Shown: positions 51,552 to 60,775 of the stretch, one piece after another
Position numbering within the stretch: position 1 is the first letter of the stretch
Layout of the letters: every line of letters starts with the position of its first letter
Assembly (NCBI RefSeq): GCF_002075345.1
Contig: NZ_NAEW01000002.1
Span: 248,001-312,000 of the forward strand
DNA: 64,000 nucleotides
Origin: Citrobacter braakii
Lineage (GTDB): Bacteria > Pseudomonadota > Gammaproteobacteria > Enterobacterales > Enterobacteriaceae
Direction: 5' to 3'
The notes under the pieces: model-generated
What the model was told of the DNA's origin: nothing
Database searches by the model: none
What the model saw: the letters and a program-made list of their open reading frames with translations, nothing else
Made by a program: the position numbers and the translations under genes

Positions 51552-52067
51552 ATGCGCTACTCGAAACTCTCTCTGCTGGTTCCATGTGCACTACTTCTCA
51601 GCGCCTGTACTACCGTAACGCCGGCCTACAAAGATAACGGCACGCGTAGCGGCTCATGCGTAGAAGGCGGGCCAGACAGCGTGGCTCAACAATTCTATGA
51701 TTACCGTATTCAGCACCGAAACAATGACATTCCCCCCCTTCGTCCGTACCTCAGCGATAATCTGGCGAAACTGCTGAACGATGCCAGCCGTGATAACGCG
51801 CATCGCGATCTGTTTAACAGCGATCCGTTCTCTAGTCGCGCTACGTTACCGGACAGTGCCAGCGTCGCCAGCGCATCGACCATTCCGAATAGTGATGCAC
51901 GCAACATTCCGCTGCGCGTAGAGCTTAAACAGGGTGACCAAAGCTGGCGTGATGAAGTGCTGATGATCCGCGAAGGCCAGTGCTGGGTAGTTGACGATGT
52001 CCGCTATCTGGGCGGCAGCGTACACGCGCCAGCCGGGACGCTGCGCCAGTCTGTCGAAAACCGCTAA
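51552..52067 (+). CDS. ybjP: YbjP, predicted lipoprotein
   Basis: 171-aa lipoprotein of unknown function, as in E. coli. The signal peptide ends in LLSACys19; the following Thr-Thr does not give the Asp+2 retention signal, so outer-membrane sorting is likely. A DUF3828-like small domain follows (FYDYRIQHR and WVVDDVRYLGG). AAGGAAAT ribosome site. It starts 50 bp right of the ERIC element. Confidence 0.92.
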   Translation: MRYSKLSLLVPCALLLSACTTVTPAYKDNGTRSGSCVEGGPDSVAQQFYDYRIQHRNNDIPPLRPYLSDNLAKLLNDASRDNAHRDLFNSDPFSSRATLPDSASVASASTIPNSDARNIPLRVELKQGDQSWRDEVLMIREGQCWVVDDVRYLGGSVHAPAGTLRQSVENR

Positions 52068-52220
52068 CCGCCCCATTCACCCGCTTTAATCATAACCCCC
52101 ATAAATTGTCTGGCATTCTGCATAGAATGCCGACAATTATTCTTGCCCACTGGTGGCCCCGCTATTTTGTGCTATGTTTAGATAAGAATGCGGTTTGCAT
52201 TTAACTTTTAACGCATAAAT

Positions 52221-52238
52221 ATTGCATAACTATTCTGT
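52221..52238. promoter_or_regulatory. Candidate ARG box upstream of artP
   Basis: ATTGCATAACTATTCTGT matches 12 of 16 specified positions of the ArgR consensus TNTGAATWWWWATTCANW. It is about 55 bp before artP. ARG boxes usually occur in pairs; the partner here (52200-52217) is poor. Confidence 0.45.
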
Positions 52239-52292
52239 CAAAGGTAGTATCTGCGGCTTCAATAGCTATCAGACTGCCAGTATCGAGTGTCA

Positions 52293-53021
52293 ATGAGTAT
52301 TCAATTAAACGGCATTAACTGCTTCTACGGCGCACATCAGGCGCTGTTCGATATCACGCTGGATTGCCCTCAGGGTGAAACACTGGTGTTACTTGGCCCA
52401 AGTGGAGCCGGGAAAAGCTCGCTGCTGCGCGTACTCAACCTGCTTGAGATGCCGCGCTCGGGCACGCTCTCTATTGCGGGTAACCGTTTCGACTTCACGA
52501 AGACCCCGTCAGACAAAGCCATTCGGGAGCTGCGTCAGAACGTGGGCATGGTCTTCCAGCAATACAACCTTTGGCCGCATCTCACGGTTGTGCAGAATCT
52601 GATTGAAGCGCCCTGCCGCGTACTGGGTCTGACAAAAGATCAAGCGCTGGCGCGTGCCGAAAAATTGCTGGAACGTCTGCGCCTGAAGCCGTACAGCGAT
52701 CGCTACCCACTGCATCTCTCCGGTGGCCAGCAACAGCGTGTGGCCATTGCCCGCGCGTTGATGATGGAGCCGCAGGTGCTGCTGTTTGATGAACCTACCG
52801 CAGCGCTTGATCCGGAAATTACTGCCCAAATCGTCAGCATCATTCGTGAACTGGCGGAAACCAACATTACTCAGGTGATCGTCACCCACGAAGTGGAAGT
52901 TGCACGTAAAACGGCCAGCCGTGTGGTGTATATGGAAAACGGTCATATCGTCGAGTTTGGGGATGCGAGCTGCTTTGCCAACCCGCAAACCGAAGCGTTT
53001 AAAAACTATCTCTCTCACTAA
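52293..53021 (+). CDS. artP: ArtP, ATPase of the arginine ABC transporter
   Basis: Cytoplasmic ATP-binding subunit powering arginine uptake. 242 aa, as in E. coli. Walker [10 protein letters not shown] near residue 36, signature LSGGQQQR and Walker [15 protein letters not shown] are intact. The ATG at 52293 gives [13 protein letters not shown]; an in-frame GTG two codons earlier is less likely. First gene of artPIQM. Confidence 0.96.
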   Translation: MSIQLNGINCFYGAHQALFDITLDCPQGETLVLLGPSGAGKSSLLRVLNLLEMPRSGTLSIAGNRFDFTKTPSDKAIRELRQNVGMVFQQYNLWPHLTVVQNLIEAPCRVLGLTKDQALARAEKLLERLRLKPYSDRYPLHLSGGQQQRVAIARALMMEPQVLLFDEPTAALDPEITAQIVSIIRELAETNITQVIVTHEVEVARKTASRVVYMENGHIVEFGDASCFANPQTEAFKNYLSH

Positions 53022-53037
53022 GATTCGGGACAATACA

Positions 53038-53769
53038 ATGAAAAAAGTTCTGATTGCCGCGCTAATCGCAGGTTTTAGCCTTTCCGCTACCGCAGCCCAA
53101 ACCATCCGTTTCGCCACCGAAGCGTCTTATCCTCCGTTTGAATCTATTGATGCGAATAACAAAATCGTAGGGTTTGACGTTGATCTGGCGAATGCGCTGT
53201 GTAAAGAGATTGACGCGACCTGTACCTTCACCAATCAGGCCTTCGACAGCCTGATCCCGAGCCTGAAATTCCGTCGTTTTGACGCGGTGATGGCCGGTAT
53301 GGACATCACGCCAGAGCGTGAAAAACAGGTTCTGTTCACCACCCCGTATTACGACAACTCTGCCCTGTTTGTTGGCCAACAGGGTAAATACACCAGCATT
53401 GACCAGTTGAAAGGCAAAAAAGTCGGTGTACAAAACGGTACTACGCACCAGAAATTCATCATGGATAAACATCCGGAAGTGACCACCGTACCGTATGACA
53501 GCTACCAGAATGCCAAACTCGATCTGCAAAATGGTCGTATTGACGGCGTATTTGGTGATACCGCAGTGGTGACCGAATGGCTGAAAGATAATCCAAAGCT
53601 GGCCGCAGTTGGCGACAAAGTGACGGATAAAGATTACTTCGGTACGGGTCTGGGCATCGCTGTGCGCCAGGGCAATACCGAGCTGCAGCAGAAATTTAAC
53701 GCTGCGCTGGAAAAAGTGAAGAAAGATGGGACTTACGAGACCATCTACAACAAATGGTTCCAGAAGTAA
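53038..53769 (+). CDS. artI: ArtI, periplasmic arginine-type binding protein
   Basis: Type II periplasmic solute-binding protein of the Art system. In E. coli its ligand is less certain than that of ArtJ. 243 aa, with a signal peptide of about 19 residues (ATAA cleavage region). Conserved ligand-binding blocks include ASYPPFESIDANN, GMDITPEREKQV and YDSYQNAKLDLQNGRIDGVFGD. It is a paralogue of artJ further right. 16 bp after artP. Confidence 0.96.
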   Translation: MKKVLIAALIAGFSLSATAAQTIRFATEASYPPFESIDANNKIVGFDVDLANALCKEIDATCTFTNQAFDSLIPSLKFRRFDAVMAGMDITPEREKQVLFTTPYYDNSALFVGQQGKYTSIDQLKGKKVGVQNGTTHQKFIMDKHPEVTTVPYDSYQNAKLDLQNGRIDGVFGDTAVVTEWLKDNPKLAAVGDKVTDKDYFGTGLGIAVRQGNTELQQKFNAALEKVKKDGTYETIYNKWFQK

Positions 53770-53775
53770 TACTTG

Positions 53776-54492
53776 ATGAATGAATTTTTTCCTTTAGCAA
53801 GCGCCGCCGGGATGACCGTCGGCCTTGCCGTTTGTGCGCTGATTATTGGCCTCGCGCTCGCCATGTTTTTTGCCGTCTGGGAGTCAGTAAAATGGCGTCC
53901 GGTAGCATGGACGGGCTCAGCTCTGGTCACCATCCTGCGTGGTCTGCCGGAAATTCTGGTGGTTCTGTTCATCTATTTCGGCTCTTCACAGCTGCTGCTG
54001 ACGCTGGCCGATGGCTTTACGATCAATCTCGGGTTTGTACAAATCCCGGTTCAGATGCAGATCGAAAACTTCGACGTCAGCCCGTTCCTGTGCGGTGTGA
54101 TTGCGCTGTCATTGTTGTATGCGGCTTACGCGTCGCAAACGCTGCGTGGCGCGCTGAAGGCCGTACCACTCGGACAATGGGAATCAGGTCAGGCGTTGGG
54201 TTTGTCTAAAGCCGCGATCTTCTTTCGCCTGGTGATGCCGCAGATGTGGCGTCACGCTCTGCCGGGACTGGGTAACCAGTGGCTGGTATTGCTGAAAGAT
54301 ACCGCGCTGGTCAGCCTTATCAGCGTGAACGATCTGATGCTGCAAACCAAGAGCATTGCCACCCGTACCCAGGAGCCGTTTACCTGGTACATTGTGGCGG
54401 CGGCTATTTACCTGGTGATTACGCTGGTGAGTCAGTACATTCTCAAACGCATTGACCTGCGCGCGACACGATTTGAGCGGAGACCAGGCTAA
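53776..54492 (+). CDS. artQ: ArtQ, arginine ABC transporter permease
   Basis: Inner-membrane permease subunit that pairs with ArtM. 238 aa, as in E. coli, with about five membrane helices. The EAA-type loop [19 protein letters not shown] contacts ArtP. The ATG at 53776 gives [12 protein letters not shown]. Its stop overlaps the artM start by one base (TAATG). Confidence 0.96.
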   Translation: MNEFFPLASAAGMTVGLAVCALIIGLALAMFFAVWESVKWRPVAWTGSALVTILRGLPEILVVLFIYFGSSQLLLTLADGFTINLGFVQIPVQMQIENFDVSPFLCGVIALSLLYAAYASQTLRGALKAVPLGQWESGQALGLSKAAIFFRLVMPQMWRHALPGLGNQWLVLLKDTALVSLISVNDLMLQTKSIATRTQEPFTWYIVAAAIYLVITLVSQYILKRIDLRATRFERRPG

Positions 54493-55160
54493 TGCTTGAG
54501 TATTTACCTGAATTGTTAAAAGGGCTGCATACCAGCCTGACGCTGACGGTCGCCTCCATCGTGGTTGCTCTGGTGCTGGCGCTGGTTTTCACCGTCATCC
54601 TGACGCTAAAAACGCCGATTGTGGTCTGGTTGGTTCGCGCCTATATCACGTTGTTTACCGGTACTCCGCTGCTGGTGCAAATCTTCCTGATCTACTACGG
54701 GCCAGGGCAGTTCCCGACGCTACAGGAGTATCCGGTACTGTGGCACCTGCTCTCTGAACCGTGGCTGTGCGCCTTAATTGCGCTATCGTTAAACAGTGCG
54801 GCTTATACCACTCAACTGTTCTACGGTGCTATCCGCGCAATCCCGGAAGGCCAGTGGCAGTCCTGTGGAGCGTTGGGGATGAGTAAGAAGGATACGCTGG
54901 CGATTCTGTTGCCGTACGCCTTTAAACGCGCCCTCTCCTCGTATTCCAACGAAGTGGTGCTGGTGTTTAAAAGTACCTCACTGGCATACACCATCACGCT
55001 GATGGAAGTCATGGGCTATAGTCAGCTGCTGTATGGTCGCACTTATGACGTCATGGTTTTCGGCGCGGCGGGTGTGATTTACCTGATCGTCAACGGTTTG
55101 CTGACGCTGATGATGCGCTTGATCGAACGTAAAGCTCTGGCGTTTGAACACCGGAATTAA
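54492..55160 (+). CDS. artM: ArtM, arginine ABC transporter permease
   Basis: Second permease of the Art system. 222 aa, as in E. coli. The EAA loop reads AIRAIPEGQWQSCGALGMS. About five membrane helices are visible. Last gene of artPIQM, followed by a REP element and a terminator. Confidence 0.96.
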   Translation: MLEYLPELLKGLHTSLTLTVASIVVALVLALVFTVILTLKTPIVVWLVRAYITLFTGTPLLVQIFLIYYGPGQFPTLQEYPVLWHLLSEPWLCALIALSLNSAAYTTQLFYGAIRAIPEGQWQSCGALGMSKKDTLAILLPYAFKRALSSYSNEVVLVFKSTSLAYTITLMEVMGYSQLLYGRTYDVMVFGAAGVIYLIVNGLLTLMMRLIERKALAFEHRN

Positions 55161-55171
55161 ATCGGTTTTTA

Positions 55172-55202
55172 TGTCTGATGGCGCTACGCTTATCAGGCTA
55201 CG
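55172..55202. repeat. REP (PU) palindrome after artM
   Basis: GTCTGATGGCGCTACGCTTATCAGGCTACG-type sequence with the GCCTGATG/TTATCAGGC arms typical of enterobacterial REP units. It lies 11 bp after the artM stop. REPs commonly stabilise upstream mRNA. Confidence 0.8.
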
Positions 55203-55257
55203 ATTCATCTTCCGTTGTACACTCTCCGGTGAATATGCATAAAGCCAAAATAAAAAA

Positions 55258-55292
55258 GACGGACAACAACCTAAATTGTCCGTCTTTTTTTA
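55258..55292 (+). terminator. artPIQM terminator
   Basis: Perfect stem GACGGACAA (55258-55266) with TTGTCCGTC (55276-55284), followed by a run of seven T. Confidence 0.9.
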
Positions 55293-55319
55293 TATCCTTA
55301 AAAATAACTAATCATTTTT

Positions 55320-55358
55320 ATTGCATATAAATTCATTAAGTGGCATTGTTAATTCACG
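55320..55358 (+). promoter_or_regulatory. Tandem ARG boxes upstream of artJ
   Basis: Two 18-bp ArgR sites spaced by exactly 3 bp, as in characterised ArgR operators: 55320-55337 (ATTGCATATAAATTCATT, 14 of 16 specified positions) and 55341-55358 (weaker, 11 of 16). ArgR repression of artJ by arginine is established in E. coli. Confidence 0.75.
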
Positions 55359-55406
55359 CCGCAGACACGGTAAATAATCATAAGATTGACAGACGGGAGT
55401 TCCACC

Positions 55407-56138
55407 ATGAAAAAGTTAGTACTGGCCGCATTACTTGCTACTTTCGCCGCTGGCGCCTCAGCTGCTGATAAAATTAGTTTCGGTGTATCAGCGACTTATC
55501 CGCCATTTGAGTCACTGGATGCAAGCAATAAAATTGTCGGTTTTGACATCGACCTGGCAACGGCACTGTGCAAACAAATGCAAGCTGACTGTACTTTCAC
55601 CAATCATGCTTTTGATAGCTTGATTCCCGCGCTGAAATTCAAAAAATATGATGCGGTGATTTCCGGAATGGACATCACGCCAGAGCGTAGCAAGCAGGTG
55701 GCATTTACTCAGCCTTACTATGCAAACTCCGCGCTGGTGATTGCGAAAAAAGACACCTATAAAACCTTTGCCGACCTGAAAGGGAAACGCATTGGCATGG
55801 AAAACGGCACCACGCACCAGAAATACCTGCAGGACAAACACCCTGAAGTGAAAACCGTGGCCTACGACAGCTATCAGAATGCGATTATCGACCTGAAAAA
55901 TGGTCGTATTGATGGCGTATTTGGCGATACAGCCGTGGTTAACGAGTGGCTGAAAACCAACCCGCAGTTAAGTGTAGCCACTGACAAAGTGACCGACCCA
56001 CAATACTTCGGTACTGGTCTTGGCATTGCGGTTCGCCCGGATAACAAAGCCCTGCTGGAAAAACTGAATAGCGCGCTGGCCGCAATCAAAGCTGACGGCA
56101 CGTACCAAAAAATCAGCGATCAGTGGTTCCCACAGTAA
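55407..56138 (+). CDS. artJ: ArtJ, periplasmic arginine-binding protein
   Basis: High-affinity L-arginine-binding protein that feeds ArtPQM. 243 aa, with a signal peptide of about 19 residues (GASA-A). Ligand-binding blocks ATYPPFESLDASN, GMDITPERSKQV and GRIDGVFGDTAVVNEWLK match E. coli ArtJ. The ATG at 55407 follows GGGAGTTCC; a frame from 55386 would add seven residues. It has its own ArgR-controlled promoter and terminator. Confidence 0.96.
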   Translation: MKKLVLAALLATFAAGASAADKISFGVSATYPPFESLDASNKIVGFDIDLATALCKQMQADCTFTNHAFDSLIPALKFKKYDAVISGMDITPERSKQVAFTQPYYANSALVIAKKDTYKTFADLKGKRIGMENGTTHQKYLQDKHPEVKTVAYDSYQNAIIDLKNGRIDGVFGDTAVVNEWLKTNPQLSVATDKVTDPQYFGTGLGIAVRPDNKALLEKLNSALAAIKADGTYQKISDQWFPQ

Positions 56139-56153
56139 CGTCCACCCAATCTG

Positions 56154-56179
56154 AAAAGCCGCATCCTGCGGCTTTTTTT
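56154..56179 (+). terminator. artJ terminator
   Basis: AAGCCGCA-TCC-TGCGGCTT followed by a T-run. It is the last element recognisable as belonging to the relocated block. Confidence 0.9.
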
Positions 56180-56269
56180 ATCTCTTCGCCTTCGCTTTCA
56201 GTCAGTTCTTACGCCATAAACCCATTCCTGGCGTACACTTGTTAAAATGAAAAAAAGTGAGGCAAACGG

Positions 56270-57169
56270 ATGATAGCGTTCCCTGCCAGTTTACTGATCC
56301 TCAACGGAAAAAGTGCTGATAATCTCCCCCTGCGTGATGTCATTGCAGAGCTCCGCGATGAAGGCGTGGAAATCCATGTTCGCGTTACCTGGGAAAAAGG
56401 CGACGCACAACGCTACGTTGATGAAGCTCGCCAGTTAGGTGTTGCAACGGTGATTGCCGGCGGCGGCGACGGCACAATTAACGAAGTCTCGACGGCGCTG
56501 ATCCAGTCGCAGGGCGGCAATATCCCGGCTCTCGGTATTTTACCGTTGGGAACGGCGAATGATTTTGCAACCAGCGTAGGCATACCCGACGCCCTTGATA
56601 AGGCGTTAAAACTGGCTATCGCCGGAAATGCGACTGATATCGATATGGTTCAGGTCAATGATAAAACTTGTTTTATCAATATGGCGACCGGCGGCTTCGG
56701 CACACGCATCACCAGCGAGACGCCAGAAAAACTCAAGGCCGCATTAGGTGGCGTATCGTACTTTATTCACGGATTAATGCGCATGGATACGCTCAAACCC
56801 GACATCTGCGACATTCGTGGGGAAGATTTTCACTGGCAGGGTAAGGCGCTGGTCATTGGTATCGGTAATGGTCGTCAGGCCGGTGGTGGGCAACAGCTTT
56901 GCCCGACGGCGCTGATCAACGATGGTCTGCTGCAACTGCGTATTTTTACCGGCGAAGAGCTGCTGCCAGGGCTGCTTTCGGCGTTAACGCAATCCGAAGA
57001 CAACCCTAACATCATCGAAGGCGCATCATCGTGGTTTGATATCCGCGCCCCGCACGAAATTACGTTTAATCTCGATGGCGAACCGCTTAGCGGACAAGAA
57101 TTTCATATTGAAATCCTGCCCGCAGCGCTACGTTGCAGACTGCCGCCGGGTTGTCCGCTACTGCGTTAA
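56270..57169 (+). CDS. yegS: YegS, lipid kinase
   Basis: Diacylglycerol-kinase-fold enzyme; E. coli YegS phosphorylates phosphatidylglycerol in vitro. 299 aa, as in E. coli. The nucleotide-binding motif [13 protein letters not shown] lies near residues 63-75, and [16 protein letters not shown] near 93-108. It is the first 47-min gene after the relocated block. Convergent with fbaB across 22 bp containing only a short CCCC-AAC-GGGG hairpin. Confidence 0.95.
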   Translation: MIAFPASLLILNGKSADNLPLRDVIAELRDEGVEIHVRVTWEKGDAQRYVDEARQLGVATVIAGGGDGTINEVSTALIQSQGGNIPALGILPLGTANDFATSVGIPDALDKALKLAIAGNATDIDMVQVNDKTCFINMATGGFGTRITSETPEKLKAALGGVSYFIHGLMRMDTLKPDICDIRGEDFHWQGKALVIGIGNGRQAGGGQQLCPTALINDGLLQLRIFTGEELLPGLLSALTQSEDNPNIIEGASSWFDIRAPHEITFNLDGEPLSGQEFHIEILPAALRCRLPPGCPLLR

Positions 57170-57191
57170 CACGACGACACCCCAACGGGGA

Positions 57192-58244
57192 TCAGGCAAT
57201 GGTGACTTTGCTGTCCAGATAAACATCCTGCACGGCGTTAATCAGCTTAACGCCGTCAGCCATGGTTTTCTTGAATGCTTTTCGTCCAAGAATCAGCCCC
57301 ATGCCGCCAGCACGTTTGTTAATCACTGCCGTACGTACCGCATCGCTCAGATCGGTTTCGCCGCCAGCCGCACCGCCAGAGTTAATTAATCCGGCGCGCC
57401 CCATATAGCAGTTCGCCAGCTGATAACGCACCAGATCGATTGGGTTGTCGCTGGTCAGCTTGCTGTAAACGCGATCGTCGGTGTAGCCAAAGTTGACTGC
57501 TTTATACCCGCCGTTATTTTCCGCCATTTTCTGCTTAACGATATCCGCCCCGATAGTGGCTGCCAGATGGTTAGCCTGCCCGGTGAGATCGGCGGAAACA
57601 TGGTAATCCACGCCATCTTTTTTAAACGCGGAGTTACGCAGATACGCCCATAGCACGGTGACCATCCCCAGTTCATGAGCACGCTCGAACGCCGCAGAAA
57701 TCTCTTCAATCTGGCGACGGGACTCCTCTGAACCGAAATAGATGGTTGCCCCTACCGCAACCGCGCCCATATTGAATGCCTGTTCTACGCTGGCATACAG
57801 CGTCTGGTCAAACGTATTGGGGTAGCTCAGCGTTTCGTTGTGGTTAATTTTTACAAGAAACGGAATGCGGTGCGCGTAGCGACGGGAGACGGAAGCCAAC
57901 ACGCCATAGGTCGATGCCACGCAGTTACACCCTGCTTCGATAGCCAGTTCCACAATATTCTTCGGATCAAAGTACAGCGGGTTAGCCGCAAACGATGCCC
58001 CCGCGGAGTGTTCCACGCCCTGGTCCACCGGTAGAATCGACAGATAACCTGTCCCGGCCAGTCGGCCCGTGTTATACAGCGTTTGCATATTACGCAGCAC
58101 CGCTGGCGGACGGTTGTTATCCACCATCACGCGATCGACGTAATCATGTCCAGGCAGGTAAAGTTGGTCAGAAGGAATGGTCATACAACGATGCTGTAAA
58201 AGGTTGTCGGCATCTTTGCCAAGCAACTGCGCAATATCAGTCAT
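57192..58244 (-). CDS. fbaB: FbaB, class I (DhnA-type) fructose-bisphosphate aldolase
   Basis: Schiff-base aldolase that splits fructose 1,6-bisphosphate; in E. coli it is made chiefly on gluconeogenic substrates. 350 aa, as in E. coli. The active-site lysine region is [11 protein letters not shown], and the glycine-rich phosphate site is [12 protein letters not shown] near residue 290. The ATG at 58244 follows a GGGAG ribosome site; a longer frame from 58415 is not supported. Divergent from yegT. Confidence 0.95.
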   Translation of the reverse strand: MTDIAQLLGKDADNLLQHRCMTIPSDQLYLPGHDYVDRVMVDNNRPPAVLRNMQTLYNTGRLAGTGYLSILPVDQGVEHSAGASFAANPLYFDPKNIVELAIEAGCNCVASTYGVLASVSRRYAHRIPFLVKINHNETLSYPNTFDQTLYASVEQAFNMGAVAVGATIYFGSEESRRQIEEISAAFERAHELGMVTVLWAYLRNSAFKKDGVDYHVSADLTGQANHLAATIGADIVKQKMAENNGGYKAVNFGYTDDRVYSKLTSDNPIDLVRYQLANCYMGRAGLINSGGAAGGETDLSDAVRTAVINKRAGGMGLILGRKAFKKTMADGVKLINAVQDVYLDSKVTIA

Positions 58245-58496
58245 AGCTATGCTCCCGTAAGTTCCGATTTGAAACCGGAATGTGGATTGTCCTGACCCGC
58301 TTTGTTGCGGGCAGCAATAAGCCTGGTACCGACTGCGTTTTTTTTCCATCTTTAGCGCACTTTTCAGCAACTTCTGCTGGCTCGATTCAGGAAGAAATAA
58401 TGTTAAGGCGGTCAAATTTAGACCTCAAAGGTATTTTAAAGGTATTATCGAATGGTACTATCAGTGCGTACCTTACCTGTCATGAAGGATTTAAAG

Positions 58497-59774
58497 ATGA
58501 AAACTACAGTTAAGCTGTCGTTCATGATGTTTGTAGAGTGGTTTATCTGGGGCGCCTGGTTTGTACCGCTGTGGCTGTGGCTGAGTAAAAGTGGCTTTAG
58601 CGCCGGGGAGATCGGCTGGTCCTACGCCTGTACCGCAATTGCCGCGATCCTGTCGCCCATCCTGGTCGGCTCTGTCACTGACCGTTTTTTCTCCGCGCAA
58701 AAAGTGCTGGCGGTGCTGATGTTCGTCGGCGCTATTTTAATGTACTTCGCCGCGCAGCAAACCACCTTCAGCGGATTTTTCCCGCTGTTACTGGCCTATT
58801 CGTTGACCTATATGCCGACGATTGCGCTGACCAACAGTATCGCTTTTGCCAACGTCAGTGACGTTGAGCGTGATTTCCCGCGCATCCGTGTGATGGGGAC
58901 CATTGGCTGGATCGCCTCTGGTTTGGCCTGCGGTTTCTTACCGCAAATGCTTGGCTATAGTGACATCTCCCCTACCAATATTCCTCTGCTTATCACTGCC
59001 GGAAGCTCCGCTCTGTTGGGCGTCTTTGCGTTCTTTTTACCGGATACACCGCCGAAAAGTACCGGCAAAATGGATTTCAAGGTCATGCTGGGTCTGGATG
59101 CGCTAATCCTGCTGCGGGATAAGAACTTCCTCGTCTTTTTCTTTTGCTCTTTTCTGTTCGCGATGCCGCTGGCGTTCTATTACATCTTCGCCAACGGTTA
59201 TCTGACAGAAGTCGGGATGAAAAACGCCACCGGCTGGATGACGCTGGGCCAGTTCTCTGAAATCTTCTTTATGCTGGCGCTACCGTTTTTCACCAAACGC
59301 TTTGGCATTAAAAAGGTATTGCTGCTTGGTCTTATTACTGCGGCTATCCGCTACGGATTTTTCGTTTACGGCGGCGCGGAAGAATATTTCACTTACGCTC
59401 TGCTGTTTCTCGGCATTCTGCTGCACGGCGTCAGTTACGACTTCTACTACGTCACAGCCTACATTTATGTCGATAAAAAAGCGCCCGTACATATGCGCAC
59501 CGCGGCGCAAGGGCTTATCACCCTCTGCTGTCAGGGATTCGGTAGCCTGCTCGGTTATCGTCTGGGCGGCGTGATGATGGAAAAAATGTTTGCTTATCAG
59601 GAACCGGTGAATGGTCTTACCTTTAACTGGGCTGGCATGTGGGGATTTGGCGCGGTCATGATCGCCGTCATTGCCGTAATGTTTATGATTTTCTTTCGCG
59701 AGTCAGATAAAGAAATCACCGCCATTAAGGTGGACGATCGCGATGTAGCGTTGAAACAAGGGGAAGTAAAATGA
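58497..59774 (+). CDS. yegT: YegT, NupG-like nucleoside:H+ symporter family transporter
   Basis: Major facilitator of the nucleoside:H+ symporter (NupG/XapB) family, 425 aa with twelve membrane segments, as in E. coli. The N-terminal FMMFVEWFIWGAWFVPLW block is typical of NupG relatives. The substrate is not known, but a nucleoside-like compound is suggested by the family. The ATG at 58497 has AAGGA 8 nt upstream. It overlaps yegU by 4 nt. Confidence 0.93.
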   Translation: MKTTVKLSFMMFVEWFIWGAWFVPLWLWLSKSGFSAGEIGWSYACTAIAAILSPILVGSVTDRFFSAQKVLAVLMFVGAILMYFAAQQTTFSGFFPLLLAYSLTYMPTIALTNSIAFANVSDVERDFPRIRVMGTIGWIASGLACGFLPQMLGYSDISPTNIPLLITAGSSALLGVFAFFLPDTPPKSTGKMDFKVMLGLDALILLRDKNFLVFFFCSFLFAMPLAFYYIFANGYLTEVGMKNATGWMTLGQFSEIFFMLALPFFTKRFGIKKVLLLGLITAAIRYGFFVYGGAEEYFTYALLFLGILLHGVSYDFYYVTAYIYVDKKAPVHMRTAAQGLITLCCQGFGSLLGYRLGGVMMEKMFAYQEPVNGLTFNWAGMWGFGAVMIAVIAVMFMIFFRESDKEITAIKVDDRDVALKQGEVK

Positions 59775-60775
59775 AAGCAGAACGTATTCTCGGTGCTCTT
59801 TATGGGCAGGCGTTAGGGGATGCGATGGGTATGCCGTCGGAACTGTGGCCAAGAACCCGGGTTAAAGCCCATTTCGGTTGGATCGACCGTTTTTTACCCG
59901 GCCCTGCGGAGAATAATGCCGCCTGCTATTTTAACCAGGCGGAGTTCACTGATGACACCTCCATGGCGCTGTGTCTGGCTGATGCCCTGCTTGAGTGCGA
60001 CGGAGAGATTGTACCCGACGTTATTGGCCGCAATATTCTGGGCTGGGCTGAACGTTTTGATGCTTTTAATAAAAACGTGCTCGGCCCGACCTCAAAAATT
60101 GCGCTAAAAGCCATTCGCGACGGCAAACCTGTCGCCGAACTGGAAAATAACGGCGTTACCAACGGAGCGGCAATGCGCGTTTCACCGCTGGGATGCCTGC
60201 TCCCCGCGCGCGATCTCGATGCCTTTATCGATGATGTGGCATTAGCCTCCAGCCCGACACATAAATCGGATTTGGCTATCGCTGGCGCAGTGGTGGTCGC
60301 GTGGGCGGTATCACGCGCTATCGACGGCGGAAAATGGTCAGAGATTGTCGACGCGCTGCCAGCCATTGCCCGGCATGCGCAGCAAAAAAGGATCACTACC
60401 TTTAGCGCATCGCTCTGTGCACGCCTTGAGCTGGCGCTGAAAATTGTCCGTAACGCTGACGGCATTGAGTCTGCCTGCGAGCAGTTGTATCAGGTTGTGG
60501 GGGCCGGAACCAGTACCATTGAATCCGTGCCTTGCGCCATCGCTATGGTTGAGCTGGCGCAGACCGATCCTAACCGCTGCGCCATTCTGTGCGCGAACCT
60601 CGGGGGCGATACCGACACCATCGGGGCGATGGCAACTGCCATTTGTGGCGCGCTCCACGGCGTAAGTGCGATTAATCCGGCATTGAAACATGAGCTCGAT
60701 GCGGTAAATCAGCTGGACTTTATCCGCTACGCCAGTGGATTGATGCGACTGCGCGAGCAGCGGGAGGCACTATGA
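59771..60775 (+). CDS. yegU: YegU, ADP-ribosylglycohydrolase-family protein
   Basis: 334-aa member of the DraG/ARH family, which hydrolyses N- or O-glycosidic ADP-ribose bonds with two Mg2+ or Mn2+ ions. Metal-ligand residues are intact: Thr60-Asp61-Asp62 in EFTDDTSMAL, and Asp280 and Asp282 in LGGDTDTIGAM. The natural substrate is not established. It lies between a nucleoside-type transporter and a sugar kinase, with 4-nt overlaps (ATGA) on both sides, which suggests hydrolysis of an imported glycoside rather than protein de-ADP-ribosylation. Confidence 0.93.
   Translation: MKAERILGALYGQALGDAMGMPSELWPRTRVKAHFGWIDRFLPGPAENNAACYFNQAEFTDDTSMALCLADALLECDGEIVPDVIGRNILGWAERFDAFNKNVLGPTSKIALKAIRDGKPVAELENNGVTNGAAMRVSPLGCLLPARDLDAFIDDVALASSPTHKSDLAIAGAVVVAWAVSRAIDGGKWSEIVDALPAIARHAQQKRITTFSASLCARLELALKIVRNADGIESACEQLYQVVGAGTSTIESVPCAIAMVELAQTDPNRCAILCANLGGDTDTIGAMATAICGALHGVSAINPALKHELDAVNQLDFIRYASGLMRLREQREAL

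Larger units (their letters stand above)
28312..56200. other. Relocated gene block clpA-artJ
   Basis: All genes from clpA to artJ keep the internal order they have near 20 min in E. coli, but the flanks here are cyaR/trhP on the left and yegS on the right, which belong near 47 min. The left breakpoint lies within about 43 bp between the CyaR and clpA terminators, and the right one between the artJ terminator (56179) and the yegS start (56270). serW, normally beyond clpA, and the gene normally beyond artJ are absent. Interpretation and checks are in the findings. Confidence 0.85.

Noticed and set aside
53038-56138. artI/artJ paralogy as the cause of the rearrangement
   Set aside because: Both copies are in their normal ancestral places inside the block, and neither lies exactly at a breakpoint.
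56139-56269. Second copy of the P2 attachment core at the right junction, which would make the block an integrated element
   Set aside because: No match to the 27-bp core or its reverse complement is present, and the block contains no integrase.
57170-57191. Terminator between yegS and fbaB
   Set aside because: The CCCC-AAC-GGGG stem is only 4 bp and has no T-run, so it is too weak to call.
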